A stretch of 13,315 bases of DNA. It comes from Candidatus Delongbacteria bacterium (GTDB lineage Bacteria; JAGOEH01). The notes beneath the pieces were generated by a model that was not told where the DNA came from, searched no databases, and saw only the letters and a program-made list of their open reading frames with translations. Where the stretch lies: the NCBI GenBank assembly GCA_017997825.1, contig JAGOEH010000082.1:1-13315 (forward strand). Direction: 5' to 3'. Below, in pieces: positions 1 through 6,619 of this stretch (position 1 is its first letter; every line of letters begins with the position of its first letter). A program made the translations under genes and the position numbers.

Positions 1-244
1 GCATGGGATCGAGGCTCGAAATGTGGCTGAATTTGGAATTGGTACCAATGATAAGACTAAAATCAGCGGGATTTTGCTGGAAGATGAAAAAGTGATGGGC
101 ACCGTTCATGTTGCCCTGGGAGACAATAAATCGATGGGGGGTAAAGTCCAGGTTTCCAGCCATCTGGATGGAGTTATCCGCCGTCCGTCATTCTGGCTGG
201 ATGATCGGCTGATGATGGAAAACGGGAAATTAATCCTGCCCTGA
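1..244 (+). CDS. Aminopeptidase, M29 (AmpS/AmpT-like) family, C-terminal fragment
   Basis: This is the 3' end of a gene that enters from the left edge; the reading frame is open from base 2 and stops with TGA at 242-244. The visible 80 residues match the end of the M29 leucyl aminopeptidase (aminopeptidase T) family, cytoplasmic metallo-enzymes that remove N-terminal residues from peptides. The recognisable stretches are ARNVAEFGIGTN, LEDEKVMGTVHVALGDN and SHLDGVI. From what is known of the family, the Glu of AEFGIGTN, the His of GTVHVALG and the His-x-Asp of HLD are likely ligands of the dinuclear metal site; that assignment is inferred by motif, not by alignment. The GTG at 23 is an internal Val codon, not a start. 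The last 15 bases overlap the convergent queC gene, so no room is left for a terminator between them. Family-level identification is fairly firm; substrate preference cannot be told. Confidence 0.8.
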   Translation, partial: HGIEARNVAEFGIGTNDKTKISGILLEDEKVMGTVHVALGDNKSMGGKVQVSSHLDGVIRRPSFWLDDRLMMENGKLILP

Positions 245-919
245 CGGTGATAGCGAATTATAGGGAATCGGATCTATTACACCGGCTTCTTTAAAGGCCC
301 GCCGCCTCAGTAAACAACTGTCGCAAACGCCACATGCCTGGTCTTGCTGCCGATAGCAGGACCAGGTATACTCAAATGGAACCCCCAATCGCATTCCCAG
401 GCCAACAATTTCTGATTTGCTCATCCCGATCAACGGGGTGTGGATGTGGATGTCGGCTTGGACTGTGCCGGCCGCTAATGCCTGATTGAAGCCATCATAA
501 AATTTCCGGCGGCAATCGGGGTATCCGGAACTGTCCGCTTCCACGGCACCAATATACAGGGCGGAAAGGTGATGAACTTCAGCCAGTGCTACTGCATAAG
601 CCAGAAACAGTCCATTTCGGAATGGAACATAGGTAGTAGGTATTTCCGGATTGTTTTTGATGGTCTGATTGACGGGAATCTCAAGTTCAGGATCGACCAG
701 GCTGGAATGCCCCAGTTGTTTGAAAAAATCCAGATGGATCACCTGCCGGTACTGAATATGATAGTGCCGGCATAAGCTTTCAAAGCTTTGTAGTTCTTTC
801 TCTTCAGTTTTTTGACCATAATTGAAATGAAGAAAAAGGGGGGAGTGGTGCCGTTTAGCCACCAGTCCGGCAATGACGGCCGAATCCATACCTCCGCTGA
901 TCAAAGCAATTGCGTCCAC
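230..919 (-). CDS. queC: 7-cyano-7-deazaguanine (preQ0) synthase QueC
   Basis: QueC converts 7-carboxy-7-deazaguanine (CDG) to preQ0 with ATP and ammonia, in the cytoplasm, on the route to queuosine. The 229-residue product has the usual family length. The N-terminal PP-loop ATP-binding motif SGGMDS is at residues 8-13. A C-terminal zinc-binding set with spacing C-x7-C-x2-C-x2-C is seen in CYRQQDQACGVCDSC. The start is GTG at 919-917, sharing one base with the TAG stop of queE, with a good AGAGGAG ribosome binding site a few bases upstream, so translation is probably coupled to queE. The 3' end overlaps the convergent aminopeptidase gene by 15 bp. It is the last gene of the minus-strand run from ugd. 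Identification is firm. Confidence 0.96.
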   Translation of the reverse strand: MDAIALISGGMDSAVIAGLVAKRHHSPLFLHFNYGQKTEEKELQSFESLCRHYHIQYRQVIHLDFFKQLGHSSLVDPELEIPVNQTIKNNPEIPTTYVPFRNGLFLAYAVALAEVHHLSALYIGAVEADSSGYPDCRRKFYDGFNQALAAGTVQADIHIHTPLIGMSKSEIVGLGMRLGVPFEYTWSCYRQQDQACGVCDSCLLRRRAFKEAGVIDPIPYNSLSPSGQD

Positions 920-1602
920 TATACTCCTCTTGTTTGGTCAGGCCAGATGATCTTATGCTGTTGAATCTGCAGCCTGAGATTCATTCCGCTCCAAATAATC
1001 CATTCTGCGATCTCTCGCGGGGGTATGATTCCCCACACCGGTGATACCAGGATTTCTTCCGTGACTTGATGCTGGCATCGGCGGATAAATCCGATCATGT
1101 AATCAAAATCCTGCCGATCGGCGATTACAAATTTCAATTGATCCTGTTTCTTATTCAGACTATCAAGATTATCGATCATGAATGAACCGGCCTGACCACT
1201 GGATGGGGTTTTAACATCCATGATGATGATCAGTTCGGGAGGTGATCCGATCACGGGCAGGCTGCCGTTGGTCTCCATCAGCAGTCGGTATCCGCGGCGG
1301 ATTAACTCCTGCTGAAACGGAATCAGATTGGCTTTTTGCAGCAGGGGTTCTCCTCCGGTAAACTCAATCGTACGGCAGGGATAAGGGCCAATCTGACGGA
1401 TAATCTCGGTATAATCCATCCATTGACCCGGTTCTGTACAGGCATATCGGGTATCACACCATCGGCAATTCAGATTACAGCCGGCCAGCCGGATAAAAAT
1501 CATCGGTAATCCAATAAAACTGGATTCTCCCTGCAAGCTGAAAAAAATCTCATTGATGTGGAGAGGATTCCCGATAGATGACGGAATACTGATCGGATTC
1601 AA
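919..1602 (-). CDS. queE: 7-carboxy-7-deazaguanine synthase QueE (radical SAM)
   Basis: QueE rearranges 6-carboxy-tetrahydropterin to 7-carboxy-7-deazaguanine using SAM and a [4Fe-4S] cluster. The cluster motif CNLNCRWC (C-x3-C-x2-C) follows the family block INEIFFSLQGES, and EFTGGEPLLQ is the GGE motif that contacts SAM. The product is about 227 residues. The start is uncertain, because no ATG is in frame near the family's usual start. TTG at 1602 has a GAGG 9 bases upstream and is preferred; TTG at 1611 is possible but abuts that GAGG. Most homologues begin close to INEIF, so the extra 15 or so N-terminal residues are atypical. The coding start lies inside the end of queD (about 53 bp overlap), and the stop shares one base with queC. 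Function is firm, start is not. Confidence 0.93.
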   Translation of the reverse strand: MNPISIPSSIGNPLHINEIFFSLQGESSFIGLPMIFIRLAGCNLNCRWCDTRYACTEPGQWMDYTEIIRQIGPYPCRTIEFTGGEPLLQKANLIPFQQELIRRGYRLLMETNGSLPVIGSPPELIIIMDVKTPSSGQAGSFMIDNLDSLNKKQDQLKFVIADRQDFDYMIGFIRRCQHQVTEEILVSPVWGIIPPREIAEWIIWSGMNLRLQIQQHKIIWPDQTRGV

Positions 1603-1930
1603 AAACTTCAACCTCGTTAAGGGTGATTTCCGGTAAAGGGATGGCTTGAATGGCGCGGAACAGGACTTCGGCGATATGCTCGGCCGTAGGATTACACTGA
1701 CTGAACTCCGGCAGATCGTTCAAATACTGATGATCATAGCGTTGGATCACCGGATTGATCTTTTGCTTCAATTCTTTAAAATCGATTCCCATCCCCAAGG
1801 CATTCAATCGCGGAGCCTGAAAGATCAATTTTATTTTCCAGTTGTGTCCGTGCAGTCGTGCGCAGTCTCCCGGATAGGAACGCAACTGATGAGCCGATGA
1901 AAAATGGGTGGTAATGGTTAAATAATGCAT
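1550..1930 (-). CDS. queD: 6-carboxy-5,6,7,8-tetrahydropterin synthase QueD
   Basis: QueD turns dihydroneopterin triphosphate into 6-carboxy-tetrahydropterin, the first committed step to preQ0. It belongs to the 6-pyruvoyl-tetrahydropterin synthase (PTPS) fold. The zinc-binding histidines are visible in FSSAHQL and LHGHNW, with the Cys of GDCARLHGH in the catalytic position. A YDHQYLN segment and PTAEHIAEVLF are typical of the family, as is the late Glu in VEVFES. ATG at 1930 gives 126 residues and sits 9 to 11 bases after a GGAAG sequence; an in-frame TTG at 1939 would add three residues but is poorly spaced. The start is 5 bases after the stop of the lytic transglycosylase gene, and the end overlaps queE. 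A GTP cyclohydrolase gene for the preceding step is not in this window. Confidence 0.94.
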   Translation of the reverse strand: MHYLTITTHFSSAHQLRSYPGDCARLHGHNWKIKLIFQAPRLNALGMGIDFKELKQKINPVIQRYDHQYLNDLPEFSQCNPTAEHIAEVLFRAIQAIPLPEITLNEVEVFESDQYSVIYRESSPHQ

Positions 1931-1935
1931 AGAAC

Positions 1936-4023
1936 TCAAATCTTCCGGTAGTAATAGCTGTTGGTGATTACTTTTTTAACGTAATTTCGGGTTTCTTTGT
2001 AGGGGATCAATTCAATGAAAACATAGGGATTGTTGAAGCCGTATTTTTTTACCCAGCGTTTGACGGCGTTTTCCCCGGCATTGTAAGATGCAATGGCCAA
2101 AATCTGATTTTGGTCGAAATCCGCCATCAGGTTTGAGAAATAATGACATCCCAGATGAATGTTGATTTCTTTGCGGTACAAATCCTGATCCTGAAGACCG
2201 GGATATGATTTTCTACCGATTCTACGGGCTGTCGCCGGTATTAATTGCATTAATCCCAAAGCTCCGGCGGGGGAGGTAGCTCGGGGTTGAAACCAGGATT
2301 CTTCCAGCATCAGGCTATAGATAATGTCGGGTTGGAGTTTGAAGCTGTCGGTATAATGCTTGATGATCGGTGAAAATGGTTTGGGGTAATAGAGAGCCAA
2401 CAGATCATGGGGCATAGTCTGTCCATACTGCTGCAGGCTATCCCTGAAATGCCTCCGCATGATTCTTAGTTGCCCCGGATACTCCTGCTGACGTTGGAAG
2501 GTGTGTGCCAGAAAATAACCGGTGGTCGGATTCGGATGATTCTGATACAGATAATTGATTTGGTAATAGGCCTCCTGAGTGAATCCGATTTCTTCGAAAA
2601 AACGATACCGGAGGTAGATGGGATTTTGCTTCAGGCTGTCGGGGGAGATGGTGGATGGAATCGGAGCGATTGGAAAACTATCGGGAAACATCTCTTGGAT
2701 ACTCAAACCGTAGAAACTCCCCGGAGCTAGATGGTAGGCAGTTTTTACGGCTTGCCACATGGAATCCTTTTTCCCGGAGGATTGAGCGATCAAACCCAGA
2801 AAAAAAAGAATCTGCTGATTGTTCAATTCACCGGAGGCAAAGGTTTGGGCTTGTAGCAGTCTGGCCTTAGCTTCCTTGATTCGGCTCTGATTCATCAACC
2901 GGATTCCGATTTTTAGATAGGTATTGAAAAGATAATCGGAATCGGGTGGTGTACTCTTTCGGAGTTCTTTCAGCATTGTCTCGGCCTTTGCCGGCTTATC
3001 GGCATCCAGATAATAGCTGATCATGTCATAGATCAATTCCGATCGATACTGATTGATGCCGTGACGGGACAGTTCGACGCATTCCTTCATTCGTCGTTCG
3101 TCATTTCGTTTCCAATGGATATGAAAAAGATAATAGAGTGATTTGTTGTAATAGGGGGTATCGGGATAGCCTTTGAGAATCAAACGGAATTCACGCCGAG
3201 CGGCATCAAAATTTTTCAGTTTGTAGTGGCAGAATCCCAGGTGATAGTGATAAAAAGAACGGTGGTTGGGGCGGCGGGCATTCCGTTTAATGGAAGCCAG
3301 ATAGGATAATCCGCGTTTGAATTGGCCGTAGCGGATGCAGGATTCAATCCGTTTCATTTCTTCCGTCAGTGTTAATGGAATAGGGCTTCCCCGGAACAGG
3401 ATGAGTTTATCCAGGGCGTAGCGATAAAAAGGATGAATCGGATTTTGAGTCACAATATGGGAGTAAATAGAATCTGCCGCCGGACGATTTTGGATTTTAT
3501 CATACAATTGAGCAATCTGAATAGTCAGACTATCCCGATCGATCGGGATCAGGGAGTATCCGGAAAGCTTCAGAAAGTCCTGAAGAGATTTCCGATACTC
3601 ACCCTTTTTAAGGTTTTCTTGGGCTGTATAGTGTAGAAAAACCGGTTCATAAGCTGAGTTTTCAAAATAAGGCAGTTCCTCTCTCATCTCCGGACGGCGG
3701 TATTGAACCTGTTTATAAAAAATGAAATCCTTCAGAAAATCAAGGTCGGTTCGCTGATAGTATTCCAGGGCTCTGTCGTACTGATGGTTCTGCTCGTAAA
3801 GCTTTCCGATGGTCAAGATGATCTGATGATGGACGCGGCTGGAATCCTTCACATAAGGCTCGATGGTAGTCAGGGCCCGCAGGGCGAGGGTATCGTTTTG
3901 CTGCTTAAAGGCCTGGAGCCCTGTATTTAGAAGGCTGTCGATTTCGGACTGGGTATAGGATTCCTTACAGGACAGAAGGAGCAGGATGATCGAAAACATC
4001 TTGTACAGATGAAAGCCGTTCAT
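1936..4023 (-). CDS. Slt-type lytic transglycosylase with TPR-like repeats, putative lipoprotein
   Basis: The protein has 695 residues. It opens with a short hydrophobic stretch ending in LLLLSC (Cys near residue 19), which reads as a lipoprotein signal, so a periplasmic, membrane-anchored location is likely. The long middle part (roughly 30-540) is helical and repetitive, with TPR-like units such as LYEQNHQYDRALEYYQR and YHLGFCHYKLKNFDAARREF. This is reminiscent of the alpha-superhelical body of Slt70 and of TPR lipoproteins. The C-terminal domain (about 560-695) is a GH23-type transglycosylase. Its candidate catalytic Glu is about residue 575 in LEESWF, followed by SPAGALGLMQ, the ASYNAGENAV segment and ETRNYVKK. 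It should cleave peptidoglycan glycan strands to 1,6-anhydro products. It starts 21 bases after the ugd stop, with only a weak Shine-Dalgarno sequence. The catalytic domain is firm; the specific role is not. Confidence 0.88.
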   Translation of the reverse strand: MNGFHLYKMFSIILLLLSCKESYTQSEIDSLLNTGLQAFKQQNDTLALRALTTIEPYVKDSSRVHHQIILTIGKLYEQNHQYDRALEYYQRTDLDFLKDFIFYKQVQYRRPEMREELPYFENSAYEPVFLHYTAQENLKKGEYRKSLQDFLKLSGYSLIPIDRDSLTIQIAQLYDKIQNRPAADSIYSHIVTQNPIHPFYRYALDKLILFRGSPIPLTLTEEMKRIESCIRYGQFKRGLSYLASIKRNARRPNHRSFYHYHLGFCHYKLKNFDAARREFRLILKGYPDTPYYNKSLYYLFHIHWKRNDERRMKECVELSRHGINQYRSELIYDMISYYLDADKPAKAETMLKELRKSTPPDSDYLFNTYLKIGIRLMNQSRIKEAKARLLQAQTFASGELNNQQILFFLGLIAQSSGKKDSMWQAVKTAYHLAPGSFYGLSIQEMFPDSFPIAPIPSTISPDSLKQNPIYLRYRFFEEIGFTQEAYYQINYLYQNHPNPTTGYFLAHTFQRQQEYPGQLRIMRRHFRDSLQQYGQTMPHDLLALYYPKPFSPIIKHYTDSFKLQPDIIYSLMLEESWFQPRATSPAGALGLMQLIPATARRIGRKSYPGLQDQDLYRKEINIHLGCHYFSNLMADFDQNQILAIASYNAGENAVKRWVKKYGFNNPYVFIELIPYKETRNYVKKVITNSYYYRKI

Positions 4024-4044
4024 GATTCATCCATTGACTGCAGC

Positions 4045-5427
4045 CTATTTTTTATTCGTAGTATAAGGAGAACCGACGGCGATGAAGTCGAAGCCTTTGT
4101 TGACCAGGATCGGGAAATCATAGATCATTCTTCGTCCATCGATAACCAGGTAGGGAGGCTTGACGGTTTGGTCGATGGTGGAGGAGAGGCCTCGGAATTC
4201 TTCCCAATCGGTCGTTATGAAGCAGGCATCGGTATCCGAGAGGGCATCAACGGCCAGCTCGTGATAGGAAATTTTTTCAAACAGGGTATTTTCTTGAGGA
4301 TTGAATACTTTTTTTGCCTCTTCCATGGCTAAGGGATCATAAGCCTTGATCTGGGCGACTCCTTTTCCGAGCAGACCTTCTACGACCTTGATGGAGGAAG
4401 CATCTCGCATATCATTGGTCCGCTGTTTGAATGAGAGACCCAGCAGAGCGATCCGTTTGTTGTTGAAATTGAATCCGGCTTCATGAACAGCGCGATCCAG
4501 CAGGTAGGTTTTCTGGTATTCATTGATATCGTAAACGGACTGAAGCAGCCGGATATCGGCGCCGGCCAGACGGAGCTGATAGATCAGAGACTGGATATCC
4601 TTTCCAAAACAACTACCTCCGGCACCATTGGATACATAAGAACCCCAGGTGGAAATGCGGGTATCCGAGGTGGCACCCATTTTCAATTTTTCCATATTGA
4701 TGTTGTCCATTTTTTCAGCTACTCGGGCGCCTACCCCGTTCCAGAATGAAATGTAGGTTAACAGCAGGGTGTTGGAGATATATTTGATGGCTTCGGCTGT
4801 TTCCGGTGTGGTTTCGATATAACGGATCCGAACATGATTGTAGAATTGGTTGTAAACCCGACGCAGAATCATGAAGTCTTCTTCGGTATCGGCTCCAATC
4901 ACCACTCGATCAGGCCGCCGGGATTTTTCGACAGCGTCGCCTTCGGGTAAAAATTCCGGATTGGAAGCGACTCCGACCTGATCGGCCTGATTGTTCCGTA
5001 AAATGCGCTGAAGGTGACGGGCGGTGCCGATCGGCACGGTACTCTTGTTGACCATAACGACCCGGTTCGGATTACGGCGCTGCTTCAGCAGCTTTGATAA
5101 ATAGTCCGCCGCCTTATCATAATAACTCAGATCAGTAGAGCCATCCTGCTTGGGTGGAGTCGGTAAACACATGAAAATGATTTCGGCTCCCTCAATACAT
5201 TCTTCAATGTTCGAGGTGAAAAACAAATACTTGTTATGGGTTTCCTGAATGATATCAGATAAAAAATTCTCATTGATATAGGATTCAATCCGCTCCTGCC
5301 GGCCGGATTGGAAGGCGGCGATTTTTTCCGGATTGATATCGTAGGCCCAGACTTCATGTCCGGATTCGGCTAATACGGCGGCGTGGGTCAATCCTACAAA
5401 ACCGGTTCCGGCAACAATAATTTTCAT
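4045..5427 (-). CDS. ugd: UDP-glucose 6-dehydrogenase (UDP-sugar dehydrogenase family)
   Basis: The enzyme oxidises UDP-glucose to UDP-glucuronate with two NAD+, supplying precursors for capsule, exopolysaccharide or LPS. The start is ATG at 5427, with a strong AGGGAGG 6 bases upstream, giving 460 residues; an 11-residue upstream extension is possible on paper but lacks such a site. The Rossmann motif GTGFVG is at residues 7-12, PTPPKQDGSTDLS near 90-101, KSTVPIGT at 128-135, NPEFLPEGDA near 156-165, the active-site Lys in EAIKYISN near 215, and the catalytic Cys near 273 in GGSCFGKD. The active-site surroundings are somewhat divergent: most UGDHs have GFGGSCFPKD and an Asn-Glu pair in the central helix, whereas here one reads NGAGGSCFGKD and Asn-Gly. 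A related UDP-sugar substrate is therefore possible. It is the first gene of the minus-strand run. Confidence 0.88.
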   Translation of the reverse strand: MKIIVAGTGFVGLTHAAVLAESGHEVWAYDINPEKIAAFQSGRQERIESYINENFLSDIIQETHNKYLFFTSNIEECIEGAEIIFMCLPTPPKQDGSTDLSYYDKAADYLSKLLKQRRNPNRVVMVNKSTVPIGTARHLQRILRNNQADQVGVASNPEFLPEGDAVEKSRRPDRVVIGADTEEDFMILRRVYNQFYNHVRIRYIETTPETAEAIKYISNTLLLTYISFWNGVGARVAEKMDNINMEKLKMGATSDTRISTWGSYVSNGAGGSCFGKDIQSLIYQLRLAGADIRLLQSVYDINEYQKTYLLDRAVHEAGFNFNNKRIALLGLSFKQRTNDMRDASSIKVVEGLLGKGVAQIKAYDPLAMEEAKKVFNPQENTLFEKISYHELAVDALSDTDACFITTDWEEFRGLSSTIDQTVKPPYLVIDGRRMIYDFPILVNKGFDFIAVGSPYTTNKK

Positions 5428-5453
5428 TATTTCCTCCCTTTTACTCTGCAATC

Positions 5454-5482
5454 TTGACAAATAGTGCCTTAATCATTATAAT
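5454..5482 (+). promoter_or_regulatory. Sigma70-type promoter for the RNase Z-like gene
   Basis: TTGACA at 5454-5459 and TATAAT at 5477-5482 are separated by exactly 17 bases, so both hexamers match the housekeeping consensus perfectly. Transcription should begin near 5489-5490 and run rightward, leaving a leader of about 134 bases before the ATG at 5624. The elements lie inside the 5' leader of ugd on the other strand and interlock with the ugd promoter. The call rests on consensus match only. Confidence 0.75.
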
Positions 5483-5494
5483 GAACACCGGTTT

Positions 5495-5523
5495 AGTATA
5501 AGTATTATTCGGCAAAATTTCAA
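5495..5523 (-). promoter_or_regulatory. Sigma70-type promoter for the ugd operon
   Basis: Read on the minus strand, TTGAAA (5523-5518) and TATACT (5500-5495) are 17 bases apart, a near-consensus arrangement. Start of transcription is predicted near 5488, giving a leader of about 60 bases to the ugd ATG at 5427. A second minus-strand TATAAT at 5480-5475 lacks a good -35 at proper distance and is less likely. The predicted start nearly coincides with that of the plus-strand promoter. Confidence 0.65.
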
Positions 5524-5623
5524 GCCATTTTTTATTCAAGTTGAAAATTGAGTTTATGACGTCCTGCCGATTTTCGCCCGATTCGGTTTTGTCAATCTGA
5601 AATGATGATTTGAGGGAGTTGTT

Positions 5624-6367
5624 ATGATCATGGAAGGAATTACCTATGATTTGGGAGGGATGGGGGTGTCCGGCTGGTCTGTTGCGTCACTGGCTACGGC
5701 ATTCCATATTCCCAAGGCCGGTCTGATGATGGATATAGGCTGGTTCAGTTCGGAAATGATCGAATCGACTGAATTCCTGTTTGTTTCTCATCTCCATCCC
5801 GATCATTGGTCGGCTCTAGTGGGATTTCTTTTCCAGCGTTATCTTCTCCGACAGCCCATCAAACTGATTATACCCAGTATGCAGGCCGCTGAATGGAACC
5901 ATCTGCTGACGGCATTGGTTCAGAGTTCAGGACTGGACCTCCCTTACCGGATCATTCCTCTTGACCCCGGGTATGCTCTTTCCCTATCCCCCGGTTATGA
6001 CTTGACCGGGTATGTAATGAGGCACAGCCGGCCGACAATGGGAATCATTATCCGGTATCTCGGCCGGCCATGGCTGGGTTATACTTCCGATACCGCATGG
6101 GAGGGTATTCTGGAGAATCCTTCTTTTTTTGAAGTTCCTTACCTTCTTACCGAATGTACCTTCATGGAACCTGAAAATGAGCCGGACGCCATCCAGCATT
6201 ATCATATTCATCTTTCGCAGATCAGCCGGAATTTTTACCGCTTTCATAACCGAATGATTTACCTGGTCCATTTGGATCGTTCGCTCGGATCCGATCGGAT
6301 TCAGCAGTGTTTAACTCATTATATATCAATGGATAATGGCAACAGGCTAAGAATTTGGATGACCTAA
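5624..6367 (+). CDS. RNase Z-like metallo-beta-lactamase-fold hydrolase
   Basis: A 247-residue protein with a full set of metal ligands of the MBL fold. HLHPDH is at residues 56-61, a His in RHSRP near 134, the Asp of YTSDT near 156, and a C-terminal His in YLVHLDRS near 216. The segments TECTF (near 176-180) and HIH (194-196) sit where RNase Z enzymes have their HEAT and His-containing motifs, so the closest known type is ribonuclease Z, the tRNA 3'-end endonuclease. However, the N-terminus lacks the usual GTG motif, and the chain is about 60 residues shorter than typical bacterial RNase Z, apparently without the flexible tRNA-gripping arm. Its substrate may therefore differ. The start at ATG 5624 is supported by GAGGGAG about 5 bases upstream. 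It appears monocistronic, and no convincing terminator follows. Fold is firm, function is not. Confidence 0.75.
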   Translation: MIMEGITYDLGGMGVSGWSVASLATAFHIPKAGLMMDIGWFSSEMIESTEFLFVSHLHPDHWSALVGFLFQRYLLRQPIKLIIPSMQAAEWNHLLTALVQSSGLDLPYRIIPLDPGYALSLSPGYDLTGYVMRHSRPTMGIIIRYLGRPWLGYTSDTAWEGILENPSFFEVPYLLTECTFMEPENEPDAIQHYHIHLSQISRNFYRFHNRMIYLVHLDRSLGSDRIQQCLTHYISMDNGNRLRIWMT

Positions 6368-6446
6368 GTCCAAGCAAATCAAGAAAAAATTGCCCACTAC
6401 TCGGTAAATTTTATTCCCCTACCATGATCCTATTTCATCCATCCTG

Positions 6447-6471
6447 CCGGTTGGAATCGAATCCGAACCGG
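6447..6471. promoter_or_regulatory. 25-bp imperfect dyad, possible activator site for the sigma54 promoter
   Basis: The arms CCGGTT (6447-6452) and AACCGG (6466-6471) are perfectly complementary. Across the full 25 bases, 9 of 12 symmetric pairs match around a central G at 6459. No T-run follows on either strand, which argues against a terminator. The centre lies about 128 bases upstream of the predicted flagellin transcription start, a usual distance for a site bound by an NtrC-type activator of sigma54 polymerase. The binding role is inference. Confidence 0.45.
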
Positions 6472-6560
6472 TGAGGGATGAGGTGGCAAACAAAGATTTA
6501 TTTTGGGAATTGAATGGTTTGCATCTTCTTTTCTGGGGTTGATTGTGATTAATTCCATAT

Positions 6561-6576
6561 TGGCATAATTGATGCA
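6561..6576 (+). promoter_or_regulatory. Sigma54-type (-24/-12) promoter of flagellin
   Basis: TGGCAT at 6561-6566 and ATGCA at 6572-6576 place the diagnostic GG (6562-6563) and GC (6574-6575) exactly 10 bases apart, as in the TGGCAC-N5-TTGCA consensus of sigma54 (RpoN). Transcription would begin near 6587, 33 bases before the flagellin ATG. No sigma28 pattern was found in the region. The predicted start also excludes use of the upstream in-frame ATG at 6587. Confidence 0.72.
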
Positions 6577-6619
6577 ATAATCCGGAATGAAACCAGGATC
6601 CAAAGAAAAGGAGTATTCT

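Larger units (their letters stand above)
6368..6619 (+). promoter_or_regulatory. Intergenic regulatory region upstream of flagellin
   Basis: This 252-base stretch between the RNase Z-like gene and flagellin has no credible coding sequence. It holds a 25-bp imperfect dyad (6447-6471) and a sigma54-type promoter (6561-6576), listed separately, plus the flagellin ribosome binding site AAAGGAG at about 6606-6612. No rho-independent terminator was seen after 6367; the weak pairing near TTGCC/GGTAA at 6389-6405 is too short to call. Confidence 0.6.

Noticed and set aside
5475-5480. Second minus-strand TATAAT as an alternative ugd promoter
   Set aside because: It is the reverse reading of the palindromic ATTATAAT of the plus-strand -10 box and lacks a matching -35 element.
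5566-5588. Possible attenuator hairpin (GCCGA/TCGGT then TTTT) in the leader of the RNase Z-like gene
   Set aside because: The stem is only about 5 pairs with a large loop and a short T-run, too weak to call.
6587-6619. Upstream in-frame ATG for flagellin at 6587
   Set aside because: It coincides with the predicted transcription start, and the ATG at 6620 has the ribosome binding site and the conserved MRINTN start.
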